From positions 186,001 through 250,000 of the forward strand of contig JAMLHK010000007.1 in the NCBI GenBank assembly GCA_023957155.1: DNA of 64,000 bases, read 5' to 3'. How positions within the stretch are numbered: the stretch's first letter is position 1; every line of letters begins with the position of its first letter. Origin of the DNA: Chitinophagaceae bacterium (lineage in GTDB: Bacteria; Bacteroidota; Bacteroidia; Chitinophagales; Chitinophagaceae). A program made the translations under genes and the position numbers. Positions 25,626 to 34,703 of this stretch are shown in pieces. The notes below the pieces were generated by a model that was not told where the DNA came from, searched no databases, and was given only the letters and a program-made list of their open reading frames with translations.

Positions 25626-26786
25626 ATGAAGCCGACAATGCCAATGCTATGCGTGCTGTTCCTGTTCTTTCTCCCCGCTATCCTGAAAGTGCAGGCGCAG
25701 GAACCTTTCACTGGTCATCTCCCCGACTCCATTCACTCAGGAAAACAAGGACCTTTTCATGTTCAGGGGGTTGCCATTGACCAATCCAACGGCTTTGTAT
25801 ATTTTTCATTTACTGACAAATTGGTTAAAACAGATCTCTCGGGGAAATTGATTGGAAGCGTAACCGGGTTTTTAGGTCACCTGGGCGACCTGGACTTTGA
25901 CCCCCGGACAGGAATGATATATGCATCGCTCGAATACAAAAATGACGCCATCGGGAAAGGAATCAGTACCACTCTTGGCGTTGAAAACAAAGGGAATACC
26001 GGGTTTTATATTGCCCTGATTGAAGGCTCCCGGGTTACTCATCCGGATATGGATGCCGAAAAAGAGGATCTGCTGCGCACGGTTTATATAAAGGAAGCAG
26101 CAAACGATTATCAGTCCATGGTAACCGAGGGTAACCGAAAAGTCATGCACCGTTTCGGATGTTCGGGTATTGACGGGCTTACCTTAGGTCCGGCAACCGG
26201 AAAATCAAAAGATAAGAAGCTATACCTGTATGTAGCTTATGGAATTTACAGTGACACCACGCGATCCGACAACGATCACCAGATTATCCTGAAATATGAT
26301 ATCACTAACTGGAATCAATATGCGCAAAAGCTTTCACAGAAAACATTACATCATTCGGGACCGAAGAAACCCTTAGAAAAGTACTTTATCAACACGGGAA
26401 ATACCTCCTATGGCATTCAGAATTTAGCTTACGATTTTTATACCGGCAACTTTTATGCTGCCGTATATCCGGGAAATAAATCTCAATATCCCAACTACAG
26501 TCTTTTTCTGATTGACGGACGCCAAAAAGCCAAAACAGCTTATTTAATTACTGATAATAAAAGACAAAAGATAAAAACGCTTGCCCTGCTCCCGGCAAAT
26601 GATAATACCGCACAAAAAGGCTGGCACTTCAAGTGGGGCGCCACAGGACTATGCCCACTCGGCAATGGATTTTTTTATATTTCGCATAACAAAAAAGCAG
26701 CAGACGGACAACAGGAAACCACCTTACATAAATACAAATGGACAGGAAGCGGAAAAGAAGCCTTTACTTTAGCCGGGCAGGAATAA
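25626..26786 (+). CDS. Secreted beta-propeller-like protein of unknown function
   Basis: From the ATG at 25626 a signal peptide (MKPTMPMLCVLFLFFLPAILKVQAQ) leads into about 360 residues with repeated beta-rich blades: QGVAIDQSNGFVYFSFTDKLVKTDLSGKLIGSV, LGDLDFDPRTGMIYASLEYKND, IDGLTLGPATGKSKDKKLYLYVAYGIY, IQNLAYDFYTGNFYAAVYPGN and WGATGLCPLGNGFFYISHN. This pattern suits a propeller. I recognise no catalytic motif. The gene stands between the RIC unit and the two-component pair and ends 1 bp before the convergent kinase's stop. Its neighbours suggest, weakly, a phosphate-limitation link. Confidence 0.65.
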   Translation: MKPTMPMLCVLFLFFLPAILKVQAQEPFTGHLPDSIHSGKQGPFHVQGVAIDQSNGFVYFSFTDKLVKTDLSGKLIGSVTGFLGHLGDLDFDPRTGMIYASLEYKNDAIGKGISTTLGVENKGNTGFYIALIEGSRVTHPDMDAEKEDLLRTVYIKEAANDYQSMVTEGNRKVMHRFGCSGIDGLTLGPATGKSKDKKLYLYVAYGIYSDTTRSDNDHQIILKYDITNWNQYAQKLSQKTLHHSGPKKPLEKYFINTGNTSYGIQNLAYDFYTGNFYAAVYPGNKSQYPNYSLFLIDGRQKAKTAYLITDNKRQKIKTLALLPANDNTAQKGWHFKWGATGLCPLGNGFFYISHNKKAADGQQETTLHKYKWTGSGKEAFTLAGQE

Positions 26787-26787
26787 A

Positions 26788-28500
26788 TTATTTATGCAGC
26801 TGAAAAATAAATTCCAGTCCCCCTTCCCTCCTGTTTTTTGCCGTGATGTTCCCTTTGTGAAAGTGAACTGCATTTTTCACAATAGACAAACCAAGCCCGG
26901 ATCCCCCGGTATCGCGGGTTCTGCCTTCCTGTACCCGGTAGAACCGCTCAAAAAGGCGGTTGAGATGCTCCTCGTTTTCCACCCCCACCCCGGTATCATA
27001 GAATGAAAAATAATAAAAATGGTCGCCTTCATTAAAAACAGAAATATTGATTTTAATATGCTCTCCGGCATAACGAATGGCATTCTCTGTAAGGTTTTTA
27101 AAAATGGAATAAAGTAACACAGGATTGCCTTTGATTGCTAAGCCATCGGGCAACTGCCAGCTCATCTCAATGTTTTTACGCACTAAGGCAACGCTCATTT
27201 CTTCCTTCAACCGCTTTAACAGGTCACTGATATTAACAGTTTCCAGCTCAAACAAACCGGGTGCTTCTTCCATTTTAGCGATCAGGCTCACATCTTTTAT
27301 CATTTCAGATAAAGTCAGCGTTTGATTGAAAGCCTGCTGTATGAAATAATGCTTTTTCTCATCAGGAATATTTTGCTCCAACACCGTTTCCAGATAAGCC
27401 CTGATACCGGTAACCGGCGTACGTAACTCATGGGCTATATTACCCGTCATTTCCTGCTTGAGCTGCCGGGTTTTCTCCTGCCGGGTGACATCATTCAGGA
27501 TAATTTCAAAACTCTTATCGTCAAACATATTTACCCGCAGGGAGAATATGTTTCCCCGTTTGCTGATCTGCGTTTCAAAATAACTGCTGCCCCCCTGTTC
27601 TAAAAACCGGTGAAGGGCAGCGAAAGCAGTATCGCTGAATATGCCCGCGGCGCTACTCACAGGATCATCCGTAAGCTGGTTGAGATATTGAATAAACAAG
27701 CCATTATGAAACTCCACTTTGTTGCCATAAGAGAAAAAACAAATACCTTCTTCAGAAATCTGGATGTGCTGCAGAAGCTTCTGCTTTTCCAAAGCGATAC
27801 TTTCCCTGTTTGCTTCCAACTGCAAATAATTTTCGGTGATCCTGGTACCGATCTCACCCAACTCATCATTTGGAAATCGTAACCCGGCAGAATTTACTGT
27901 ATTGGACTGCAAAGCAAAATCGCGTAACTGGCGGATGGATGCGCCGAATTGAGAAGTGATCCGGTGAATCAGCCATAAAAAAATCAGCAATATAGCGCCA
28001 AGGAAATATAAAAACGCATTATCCGTCTTTAAAAACTGCTTTAACTGAATATTGTAAGGCAATGCCACCCGTATGTATTTATCTCCGTATTTTTTAGCGT
28101 AATAAAGATAAGGATGATGATTGGAGGCAGACTCCCGCACATCCGACCCCTTAGTGTTTTGCGCAGCCAGCTGTATCTCAACGCGGTGTGAGTGGTTCTC
28201 CATTGCTGGAAAATTTTCTACCGCATTATCATACAAAACTTTTCCCTGACGATCAATGATGGTTATCCGTAAATCAACCGGTAATACAGAAGGCAATCCA
28301 TTCGTAAGCGTTGCAGGATCAACCGTGTCCTTTGCCAGAACAGATTGTATGAGATCGCTATACGTATCTAATTTTTCTTCTAATGCTTCACGCTTAAACG
28401 ACAGCTCTCTTGAGTGTTCAAACACGGCAACACCGATGGTAAAAGCGGTAAACAACAAAGCGAAGTATAGAAAAAGCCGTTGTCTGTAGGTGATTTTCAT
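26788..28500 (-). CDS. PhoR-like sensor histidine kinase
   Basis: This membrane kinase is paired with the OmpR-family regulator at 28497. The 570 residues begin with a transmembrane helix (LFLYFALLFTAFTIGVAVFEHS, about 9-28). A periplasmic sensor part follows (about 30-155), then a second helix (NAFLYFLGAILLIFLWLIHRI, about 157-177). A HAMP-like linker and a PAS-like region lead to the H box IAHELRTPVTGIRAYLETV (about 355). The catalytic domain carries N, G1 and G2 boxes: NLTENAIRYA, DTGVGVENE and GGSGLGLSIVK. It overlaps the regulator by 4 bp. The name PhoR rests on architecture and the adjacent PHO-like repeats. Confidence 0.87.
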   Translation of the reverse strand: MKITYRQRLFLYFALLFTAFTIGVAVFEHSRELSFKREALEEKLDTYSDLIQSVLAKDTVDPATLTNGLPSVLPVDLRITIIDRQGKVLYDNAVENFPAMENHSHRVEIQLAAQNTKGSDVRESASNHHPYLYYAKKYGDKYIRVALPYNIQLKQFLKTDNAFLYFLGAILLIFLWLIHRITSQFGASIRQLRDFALQSNTVNSAGLRFPNDELGEIGTRITENYLQLEANRESIALEKQKLLQHIQISEEGICFFSYGNKVEFHNGLFIQYLNQLTDDPVSSAAGIFSDTAFAALHRFLEQGGSSYFETQISKRGNIFSLRVNMFDDKSFEIILNDVTRQEKTRQLKQEMTGNIAHELRTPVTGIRAYLETVLEQNIPDEKKHYFIQQAFNQTLTLSEMIKDVSLIAKMEEAPGLFELETVNISDLLKRLKEEMSVALVRKNIEMSWQLPDGLAIKGNPVLLYSIFKNLTENAIRYAGEHIKINISVFNEGDHFYYFSFYDTGVGVENEEHLNRLFERFYRVQEGRTRDTGGSGLGLSIVKNAVHFHKGNITAKNRREGGLEFIFQLHK

Positions 28501-29189
28501 GGATAATTTGTATTAAACCGGTAGCCGTAACCCGAACGATTGGTGATCAGGTTCCCGTATTCTCCCAATTTCTTTCTCAGCCTTGCTATGTGTACATCTA
28601 CCGTCCGTTCCGTGATATAGGGTGTCTCGCTCCATATTTTATAAATAATCTCCTTCCTGGAAAAGAGGCTTTCCGGTTTCCGTACAAGCAAAGCCAGTAA
28701 TTCATATTCGGTTTTCGTCAATGCAATTTTTTCTTTTTTTACAAACACCTCTTTTACATTAAAATCAATGGTCAGTTGCCCGATGGTAAGCGTATTATTC
28801 TCCGCTGTTGCATCAATGGGAATTGACATCCGCCTCAATACAGCTCTTATCCTGGCAATTACTTCTTTAACGGAAAAAGGCTTTGCTATATAATCATCCC
28901 CTCCAACGGAAAAGCCGGTCAGCATATCATTTTCGGTATCCTTTGCCGTGAGGAAGATAACCGGAACATGGATATTGTCTTTTCGGAGTTGCTCAACCAT
29001 CTTCAGTCCCGACATCCCTCCCATCATTATATCCAGCAATATGAGTTGAAAATCTTTAACCGGCTTCTTTAACGCATCTTCCGCAGCATAAACAACCTCC
29101 ACATCAAAGCCTTCATTCTTCAAATTAAATTCCAGGATCTCTGAAATATTTTTATCATCGTCAACTAATAATATTTTTTGTGGTTTCAT
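28497..29189 (-). CDS. PhoB-like OmpR-family response regulator
   Basis: A two-domain regulator of 230 residues. The receiver domain has the acidic pair in LLVDDDKN, the phosphoacceptor in QLILLDIMMGGMSGLKMVEQL (about D54), the conserved threonine/lysine in PVIFLTAKDTENDML and GDDYIAKPF. The C-terminal winged helix has TKTEYELLALLVRKPESLFSRKEIIYKIWSE and RTVDVHIARLRKKLGEYGNLITNRSGYGYRF. PhoB-type proteins bind tandem 11-bp direct repeats; just such a triplet lies at 29347-29373, ahead of the divergent TonB receptor gene. Confidence 0.88.
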   Translation of the reverse strand: MKPQKILLVDDDKNISEILEFNLKNEGFDVEVVYAAEDALKKPVKDFQLILLDIMMGGMSGLKMVEQLRKDNIHVPVIFLTAKDTENDMLTGFSVGGDDYIAKPFSVKEVIARIRAVLRRMSIPIDATAENNTLTIGQLTIDFNVKEVFVKKEKIALTKTEYELLALLVRKPESLFSRKEIIYKIWSETPYITERTVDVHIARLRKKLGEYGNLITNRSGYGYRFNTNYP

Positions 29190-29346
29190 ATCCTGAATAT
29201 GCTGCTAATTATCAGCAAAAATAATTTTATTTTTCTTCGGTTTTGATTTTCCCGGGCTCATTTCCTTTTTTGAAGATCGGGAGAAACCTCATCCCACGCG
29301 TGTCAAAAGGCAATTGATCCGGCTGCGCGGGCGGAATTAATCGAAA

Positions 29347-29373
29347 CGTAATCTTTTCGTAGCAGGATCGTAA
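29347..29373. promoter_or_regulatory. Three 11-bp-spaced direct repeats (PHO-box-like)
   Basis: CGTAA, CGTAG and CGTAA begin at 29347, 29358 and 29369, exactly 11 bp apart. This is the spacing of PhoB and other OmpR-family tandem sites. Twelve bases farther on, GAATTTTG (29385-29392) is one mismatch from the -7 consensus TAnnTTTG. The repeats thus take the place of a -33 element. A direct role is inference. Confidence 0.55.
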
Positions 29374-29410
29374 CAACGGAAAATGAATTTTGCAGTGAAA
29401 ACTAAAAAAT

Positions 29411-32140
29411 ATGTTCTCCGCCCGCGTTTCTGTAAAGCGACTAATGATTCTGAAAAGCATACCGTCCGCTTGTTTATTACCACTGCTTTTATTCTTTTCC
29501 TCGTCATTTGTATATAGCCAGACCGGCATAATTAAAGGCAGTATTGTCAATTCCAAAACGCAAGAGCCGTTGACCGGCGCAACCATTACCATAGAAGGCA
29601 CATCGTATGGGGCTGCGGCAGATAGCGAAGGATCTTTTTTAATTGGGAATATTCCTTCCGGCATTTACCAGGTAACAGGTTCCTATCTTTCTTATGAAAC
29701 ATTGACCAAAGAGGGCGTAGCGGTCCGTGCGGGTGATACAACAACAATAGAAATGGCGCTTGCTCCGGAAGGGATCAGCCTCAAAGCGGTTGAAATTACG
29801 GCAAAACCCAATCGTGAAGCTGAACATATTCAACTGGCCGAACAGCGGAAATCGTTAACAGCCATACAACAGGTAGGAGCGCATGAGTTATCGCGCAAAG
29901 GCATCGGTGATGCCGAGACGGCTGTTTCCAAAGTATCGGGGATTTCCAAACAGGAAGGGGTTAAAAATGTATTTGTACGCGGACTGGGCGACCGGTACAA
30001 TACAACTTTACTGAACGGAATGCCGGTTCCTTCTGAAGATCCCGAGTATAAAAATATTTCGTTGGCGTTCTTTGGTACGGATATTATTCAGCATATTGGC
30101 GTAAATAAAGTTTTTTCTGCCGGGAACGGCGGGGATGTGGGCGGCGCCATTATTGACATCACTTCAAAGGAACTGATCAATGATCGTTCTTTTGGGCTGG
30201 AAATTTCGGAGGGCTTCAATACCAGGGCAAACGGAACTACCTTTTTACGCCCCTCCGGATCGGATTATTTCGGATTTACCCGTTCATCCCGGCCCGCATC
30301 GGGAAAATTCGACTTTCCCAACAGCCTCGATCCTTCGGTAATCAAATTACCCGTTAACCAAAGTTTCAGGATTTCAGGCGGAAAGCAATTTAAACTGGGC
30401 GAAAACCCCCTGTCACTTTTTGTTGTGGCAACACACGCCACCGATAATTCATATACGGAAGAGACCGTTCGCAACATGAATACTGCCGGGATGATCTATC
30501 AGGATCAGACGGGAAAAAAATATTCGGGAAAAACCAACCAGCTCGTTCTCGCCAACCTCAATTACAATATAAGCAGGTCATATTCCATTGCCTATAATTT
30601 TATGATGCTTCACGCCAACAACCAGTATGTAGGTGAATATCGCGGCAAACATGCGGAGAAGCACCAGGACGGCGATTCGGATATGGGATATTTAAGGCGC
30701 CAGCAAATAAATGACAACCTGCTTACCACGCACCAGCTGCTGTCAAAATGGAACTGGACGGAAAGATTAAACCTTGTTACCGATATTTCGTTCAACTCTA
30801 TAAAGGGGCTCGAACCCGATCGCCGCGAAAATTATCTCTCTAAAAAAAGTGACGGTTCTTACGGGCTTACCGGCAGTAACCGCCAGAAAAGATTTTTCTC
30901 GGAACTGAATGAGAAGAATTATAATGCCAAACTTGCATTTAATTACCAATTGCGCGATGCGTACGAAAGCAATAATTCCAGGCTCACGCTGGGCTATAAC
31001 GGGCATATCTCAGAAAATGATTTCGAAGCAGCCGAATATAATTTTTCAGCCGTTCCCGGATCTTATTCAATAGACAATATCGTACTTGACGATTTATACA
31101 ACACTTCGAATTACAGCAAGAGGATATTTTCCATGGCGGAGGGGAATCCCAACAGCTACGCTGTAGCAAAAAACATTCATTCGGTCTATGCGGAAAGCGC
31201 ATACCAACTGGCAGCTGCACTTACGGGTAGTATCGGCATCAGGTTCGACTATGTGAACATGAGGGTGGATTACGATGTACCGGGCCGGGCAGACAACAGC
31301 AACAGCATCGTTAAGCCGTATTATTTACCCGGGCTGAACCTGAAATATGATCTTAACGACAAGAATGCATTGCGGTTGGGCGCAAGCAAGACCTATACAC
31401 TGCCGCAATCAAAAGAAATTTCACCTTATCAATATGTGAACATTGGCTTTGCGAGCGAAGGGAACCCGGACATCCGCCCTTCTGATAACTACAACATTGA
31501 TCTGAAATGGGATAACTACCTGAGTACATCGGAGCTATTATCAGTAGCAGTTTTTTATAAACGGATTATAAATCCTATCGGCCGGGTGGATAAGGGTAAT
31601 TCTGCCGGGTTGCTCACCTATGACAATATCAGCCGGTTTGCTGATGTAACGGGTGTTGAAGTGGAAGTAAGAAAAAATATATTCAGTCGCACAAATACAT
31701 CCCATTCCAACAAACTTTCTTTCGGGCTGAACGCTTCTTTTTTACATACCAGCTTAGTACTGGATCTGACAAATACACCTGAAAGGAAATCCGGATTAGA
31801 GGGAGCCTCCCCCTTTATTTTCAATACGGACATTACTTATTATTATTCAAAAAAAGGGAAACGCCTGGTATCCTCTGTGGTCTTTAGCTATTTCAGCGAC
31901 AGAATTTATACCAACGGTACATTAGGATTTCATGATATGACAGAAGCGGGAGTGCCTACCCTCGATTTTGTGTCTTCATTCAAATTCAATAAAAAATTCG
32001 GACTGAAACTTAAAGCGACCAATCTGTTGGATCCGTCTTTCAGCCTGATGCGAAAAAGCAATGCATCAAATGAAAAAATCATACTGAACCAATACAAAAA
32101 AGGAATAGGTCTGAGCCTGGGAGCAAGTTTCGACCTGTAA
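29411..32140 (+). CDS. TonB-dependent outer-membrane receptor with carboxypeptidase-like N-terminal domain
   Basis: An outer-membrane active transporter of 909 residues. A signal peptide (MILKSIPSACLLPLLLFFSSSFVYS from an internal ATG at 29444, alternative 29411) precedes a CarboxypepD_reg-like domain (GIIKGSIVNSKTQEPLTGATITIEGTSYGAAADSEGSF). The plug has GDAETAVSKVSGISKQEGVKNVFVRGLGDRYNTTLLNGMPVPSEDPE. A 22-strand-type barrel fills the remainder, ending with GLSLGASFDL. It is not of the longer SusC type. With the adjacent PhoR/PhoB-like pair and the PHO-like repeats, a phosphate- or organophosphate-linked substrate is plausible but not shown. A beta-helix lipoprotein gene follows by 13 bp. 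Confidence 0.87.
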   Translation: MFSARVSVKRLMILKSIPSACLLPLLLFFSSSFVYSQTGIIKGSIVNSKTQEPLTGATITIEGTSYGAAADSEGSFLIGNIPSGIYQVTGSYLSYETLTKEGVAVRAGDTTTIEMALAPEGISLKAVEITAKPNREAEHIQLAEQRKSLTAIQQVGAHELSRKGIGDAETAVSKVSGISKQEGVKNVFVRGLGDRYNTTLLNGMPVPSEDPEYKNISLAFFGTDIIQHIGVNKVFSAGNGGDVGGAIIDITSKELINDRSFGLEISEGFNTRANGTTFLRPSGSDYFGFTRSSRPASGKFDFPNSLDPSVIKLPVNQSFRISGGKQFKLGENPLSLFVVATHATDNSYTEETVRNMNTAGMIYQDQTGKKYSGKTNQLVLANLNYNISRSYSIAYNFMMLHANNQYVGEYRGKHAEKHQDGDSDMGYLRRQQINDNLLTTHQLLSKWNWTERLNLVTDISFNSIKGLEPDRRENYLSKKSDGSYGLTGSNRQKRFFSELNEKNYNAKLAFNYQLRDAYESNNSRLTLGYNGHISENDFEAAEYNFSAVPGSYSIDNIVLDDLYNTSNYSKRIFSMAEGNPNSYAVAKNIHSVYAESAYQLAAALTGSIGIRFDYVNMRVDYDVPGRADNSNSIVKPYYLPGLNLKYDLNDKNALRLGASKTYTLPQSKEISPYQYVNIGFASEGNPDIRPSDNYNIDLKWDNYLSTSELLSVAVFYKRIINPIGRVDKGNSAGLLTYDNISRFADVTGVEVEVRKNIFSRTNTSHSNKLSFGLNASFLHTSLVLDLTNTPERKSGLEGASPFIFNTDITYYYSKKGKRLVSSVVFSYFSDRIYTNGTLGFHDMTEAGVPTLDFVSSFKFNKKFGLKLKATNLLDPSFSLMRKSNASNEKIILNQYKKGIGLSLGASFDL

Positions 32141-32153
32141 CAACAAAACAAAA

Positions 32154-33377
32154 ATGAATTATAAATTTTTTAAAAACTCAAATGAAATGAAAAAGACAAA
32201 GTTCAGGAAAAGCTTCCTCATGATAACAGCAGTTGCATTACTGTCTGCTTCCATTGCGCTGTCTTCCTGCAGCAAAGAAAATGGCGGAGGCACAAAACCG
32301 ATAACCGAAGATGAGCTGACCGGAAATATCAGCGGTACCATAACGCTGGATGCCTCGGTTACCTATACCATTAACGGCTCCGTTATTGTAGAGAACGGCG
32401 CCATATTGAATATCCCGGCCGGAACAACAATAAAGGCTAAAAAGGGATTTAACAACTATATACTCGTATTACAGGGAGGACAGATCAATGTGCAGGGTAC
32501 AGCCGAAAGACCCGTTACAATGACTGCCGATATTGAAAATGCCGAACCCGGACATTGGGGTGGCTTAATAATTAATGGTAAAGCACCGCTGGCAGGCGGC
32601 ACGATCGGAAGTACCGAGGTCAGCTCCGCATACCAATACGGCGGCAACAATCCCGATGACAATTCAGGTACCATCACCTATCTTATTTTAGCTTACACCG
32701 GTGCACGTTCGAGCGCAGACGTTGAACACAACGGGTTAACGCTGAATGGTGTAGGACGCGGGACAAAAATTGAAAATATTTATATTCCTTACAGTGCAGA
32801 TGATGGTGTAGAATTTTTCGGGGGAACAGTGAACGTTAAAAACCTTTTGGTGGTAGACAGCGATGATGATATGTTCGACTTTACGCAGGGGTATACCGGA
32901 ACGCTGGAAAACGCATACGGCATCTGGCAAACCGGTTATACCAGCACAGAGTCTGATCCACGGGGGATAGAAGCCGATGGAAATTTCGACGGGAATTTCC
33001 CTGATCAGTCCGGTCAATCCGACTTTGCAGTTAAAAACGTAACATTCGACCTGAGACTGGCAGCAGCGCCCGACCAGGATGTGCAAAACGTAACCAACAA
33101 AATGCAGGACGTAATTAAAATCCGCAGGGGTGCCAAAGCAACGATCACCAATGCGCTTGTTAAAGGTACAGGTACTGCAATAGACCTGATTGACTTCAGC
33201 GATGGAAAGGGTACGGGAAACCCCGGATCAGTCATCAGCCTGACAACCTCTTTAACCGCAGCACAGGTATTAGGAAAACAGGTTAATCCTGAGACCGGCT
33301 TTAATGAGGCAAAAATCGAAACCGGAAACACAGGATGTTCTACTGCGATTTTTGCCTGGACAAAATATAATTTTTAA
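32154..33377 (+). CDS. Beta-helix-like surface lipoprotein
   Basis: The ATG at 32154 (alternative 32187) leads to a lipoprotein signal (LMITAVALLSASIALSSCSKE, lipobox LSSC). The 370-residue mature part repeats short beta rungs: SVTYTINGSVIVENGAILNIPAGTTIKAKKGFNN, PVTMTADIENAEPGHWGGLIINGKAPL, NIYIPYSADDGVEFFGGTVNVKNLLVVDSDDDMFDF. These give the look of a right-handed parallel beta-helix, and the acidic DSDDDMFDF could bind metal. Small lipoproteins of this shape commonly follow TonB receptors in Bacteroidota. It is the second gene of the TonB operon; I cannot name a substrate. Confidence 0.75.
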   Translation: MNYKFFKNSNEMKKTKFRKSFLMITAVALLSASIALSSCSKENGGGTKPITEDELTGNISGTITLDASVTYTINGSVIVENGAILNIPAGTTIKAKKGFNNYILVLQGGQINVQGTAERPVTMTADIENAEPGHWGGLIINGKAPLAGGTIGSTEVSSAYQYGGNNPDDNSGTITYLILAYTGARSSADVEHNGLTLNGVGRGTKIENIYIPYSADDGVEFFGGTVNVKNLLVVDSDDDMFDFTQGYTGTLENAYGIWQTGYTSTESDPRGIEADGNFDGNFPDQSGQSDFAVKNVTFDLRLAAAPDQDVQNVTNKMQDVIKIRRGAKATITNALVKGTGTAIDLIDFSDGKGTGNPGSVISLTTSLTAAQVLGKQVNPETGFNEAKIETGNTGCSTAIFAWTKYNF

Positions 33378-33421
33378 TCAACATCACCGGTCCGGATAAC
33401 CGGTAAGGTATTTATACAACC

Positions 33422-33471
33422 ATCCCGCCATTCGCGAACCTGTAATCAGGAGTATCTGCGAGTGGCGGGAT
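33422..33471 (+). terminator. Hairpin terminator after the beta-helix lipoprotein gene
   Basis: ATCCCGCCATTCGC and GCGAGTGGCGGGAT pair with one mismatch or wobble around a 22-base loop. A TTATGTTTTG stretch follows. It ends the TonB receptor unit and could also act on the convergent usp gene. Confidence 0.7.
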
Positions 33472-33521
33472 TATGTTTTGGCCAGGTAAGTGGCCAACAG
33501 ATAGTATTTACTACCGCTCCC

Positions 33522-34373
33522 TCACTGTTCACGCTCTCTTAACAACAACAATGGAATACCTGATTTCCTGATCAGTTTTTTGCTGACACTCCGGTGGAAC
33601 AATCCTTCGAAAAAACCATAGGATTTCAGAATAGTGATGATCAGCCCGGCGCCCTGCTCTTCCGCAAAGTCTTCAATCTCATCTGTAATGTCGTCACTCT
33701 CCGTATAATGATATTCAGGCGAAAAACCATCCAGCAGGTCGTGCATTTTATATTGTTCCGGTATTGAGTCCGGGTCAAAGCGCTTTCCTTCCAGTGCCAC
33801 ATTTAACACCAACAGCCGGGCATCAAGCCATTCCAACCAATTCCTTATTTCATTTACCGGTGTACTCCGCGATACCCGTTTCAGGTCGCAGGCAAAAACA
33901 ATTTTACCGATCGGGCTGTACCTCGCTTCCTTCGGCACGATCAGCAGGGGTACTTTGATTTCAGAAGCAAGCGCTATAGTATTGCTCCCCACCAATACCC
34001 GCTCCAGACCGCTCTTTCCCGTGGCGCCCACCACTACCAGGTATGCGCCCCACTGTTCTGCAAGCTGCTCTACTCCTTGTACCAACGGCAATTCATCAGA
34101 CACTAACTTAATCACTATATCGTCTTTTTCCCCCAGGGTAACACGTAATTCCCTTTCCACCTCTTCCAAAAAAAGCAAACGCTGCTCCTGCGTTAACGAG
34201 ATCTTCGCTTCGTTCGTCCGGATATCCGTACCAACAGGAGCCGTGTTGCAGGAATGGTAAAGCACAATACAATCAACGCCCAGCGGCTTGGCCAAACCGG
34301 CAGCATATTTAGCCGCATTCAGCGCAGAATGCGAAAAATCGGTAGTGATGATAATTGTTCGCATGGCATTCAT
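33522..34373 (-). CDS. Universal stress protein with two UspA domains
   Basis: From the ATG at 34373 (34364 equally possible, giving MRTIIITTDFSHSALNAAKYAAGL), this cytosolic protein has two tandem UspA domains. The first, about 4-145, carries the nucleotide-loop-like VVGATGKSGLERVLVGSNTIALASEIKVPLLIVPK, a G-x2-G-x9-G[S/T] motif. The second, about 150-280, is more divergent (GLIITILKSYGFFEGLFHRSVSKKLIRKSGIPLLLLRE) and does not keep a clear loop. UspA proteins act in stress survival by ill-defined means. No operon partner. Confidence 0.85.
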   Translation of the reverse strand: MNAMRTIIITTDFSHSALNAAKYAAGLAKPLGVDCIVLYHSCNTAPVGTDIRTNEAKISLTQEQRLLFLEEVERELRVTLGEKDDIVIKLVSDELPLVQGVEQLAEQWGAYLVVVGATGKSGLERVLVGSNTIALASEIKVPLLIVPKEARYSPIGKIVFACDLKRVSRSTPVNEIRNWLEWLDARLLVLNVALEGKRFDPDSIPEQYKMHDLLDGFSPEYHYTESDDITDEIEDFAEEQGAGLIITILKSYGFFEGLFHRSVSKKLIRKSGIPLLLLREREQ

Positions 34374-34528
34374 TTTTAACAAAGGAACAGATTCCCTTTT
34401 TATCATAAGCGTTGAACATCACAATTAATGAAAACTTAATAAGCAGCTGTGTCAATACTCAAATATCCACTCTGTTTTTCTGTGGCCGGGAGTGGGGAAA
34501 CGCGGGAAAAACAGCCGTGTCCAGAAAC

Positions 34529-34564
34529 AAAAAAGCCTGCAAATCAATGACTCACAGACTTTTT
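34529..34564 (-). terminator. Probable terminator of the tRNA-Leu gene
   Basis: On the minus strand AGTCTG and CAGGCT pair (one G-U) across about 15 bases and are followed by six T, just past the tRNA 3' end. Confidence 0.5.
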
Positions 34565-34567
34565 ATG

Positions 34568-34651
34568 TGCCCGGAACTGGATTCGAACCAGCACATCCTT
34601 TCGAACGCTGCCACCTGAAGACAGTGCGTCTACCAGTTTCGCCATCCGGGC
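34568..34651 (-). tRNA. tRNA-Leu (anticodon CAG)
   Basis: The minus-strand 84 nt fold as a class II tRNA: acceptor GCCCGGA/TTCCGGGC, a D-arm with GGTAGACGC, anticodon stem CTGTC/GGCAG with loop TTCAGGT (anticodon CAG), a variable arm and a T-arm with GGTTCGAATCC. The 3' CCA is not encoded. It decodes CTG. Confidence 0.92.
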
Positions 34652-34703
34652 AAGAAATTACGGGGTGCAAATATAAGGGGAATAATTATTTTTCTGCTTT
34701 TTT

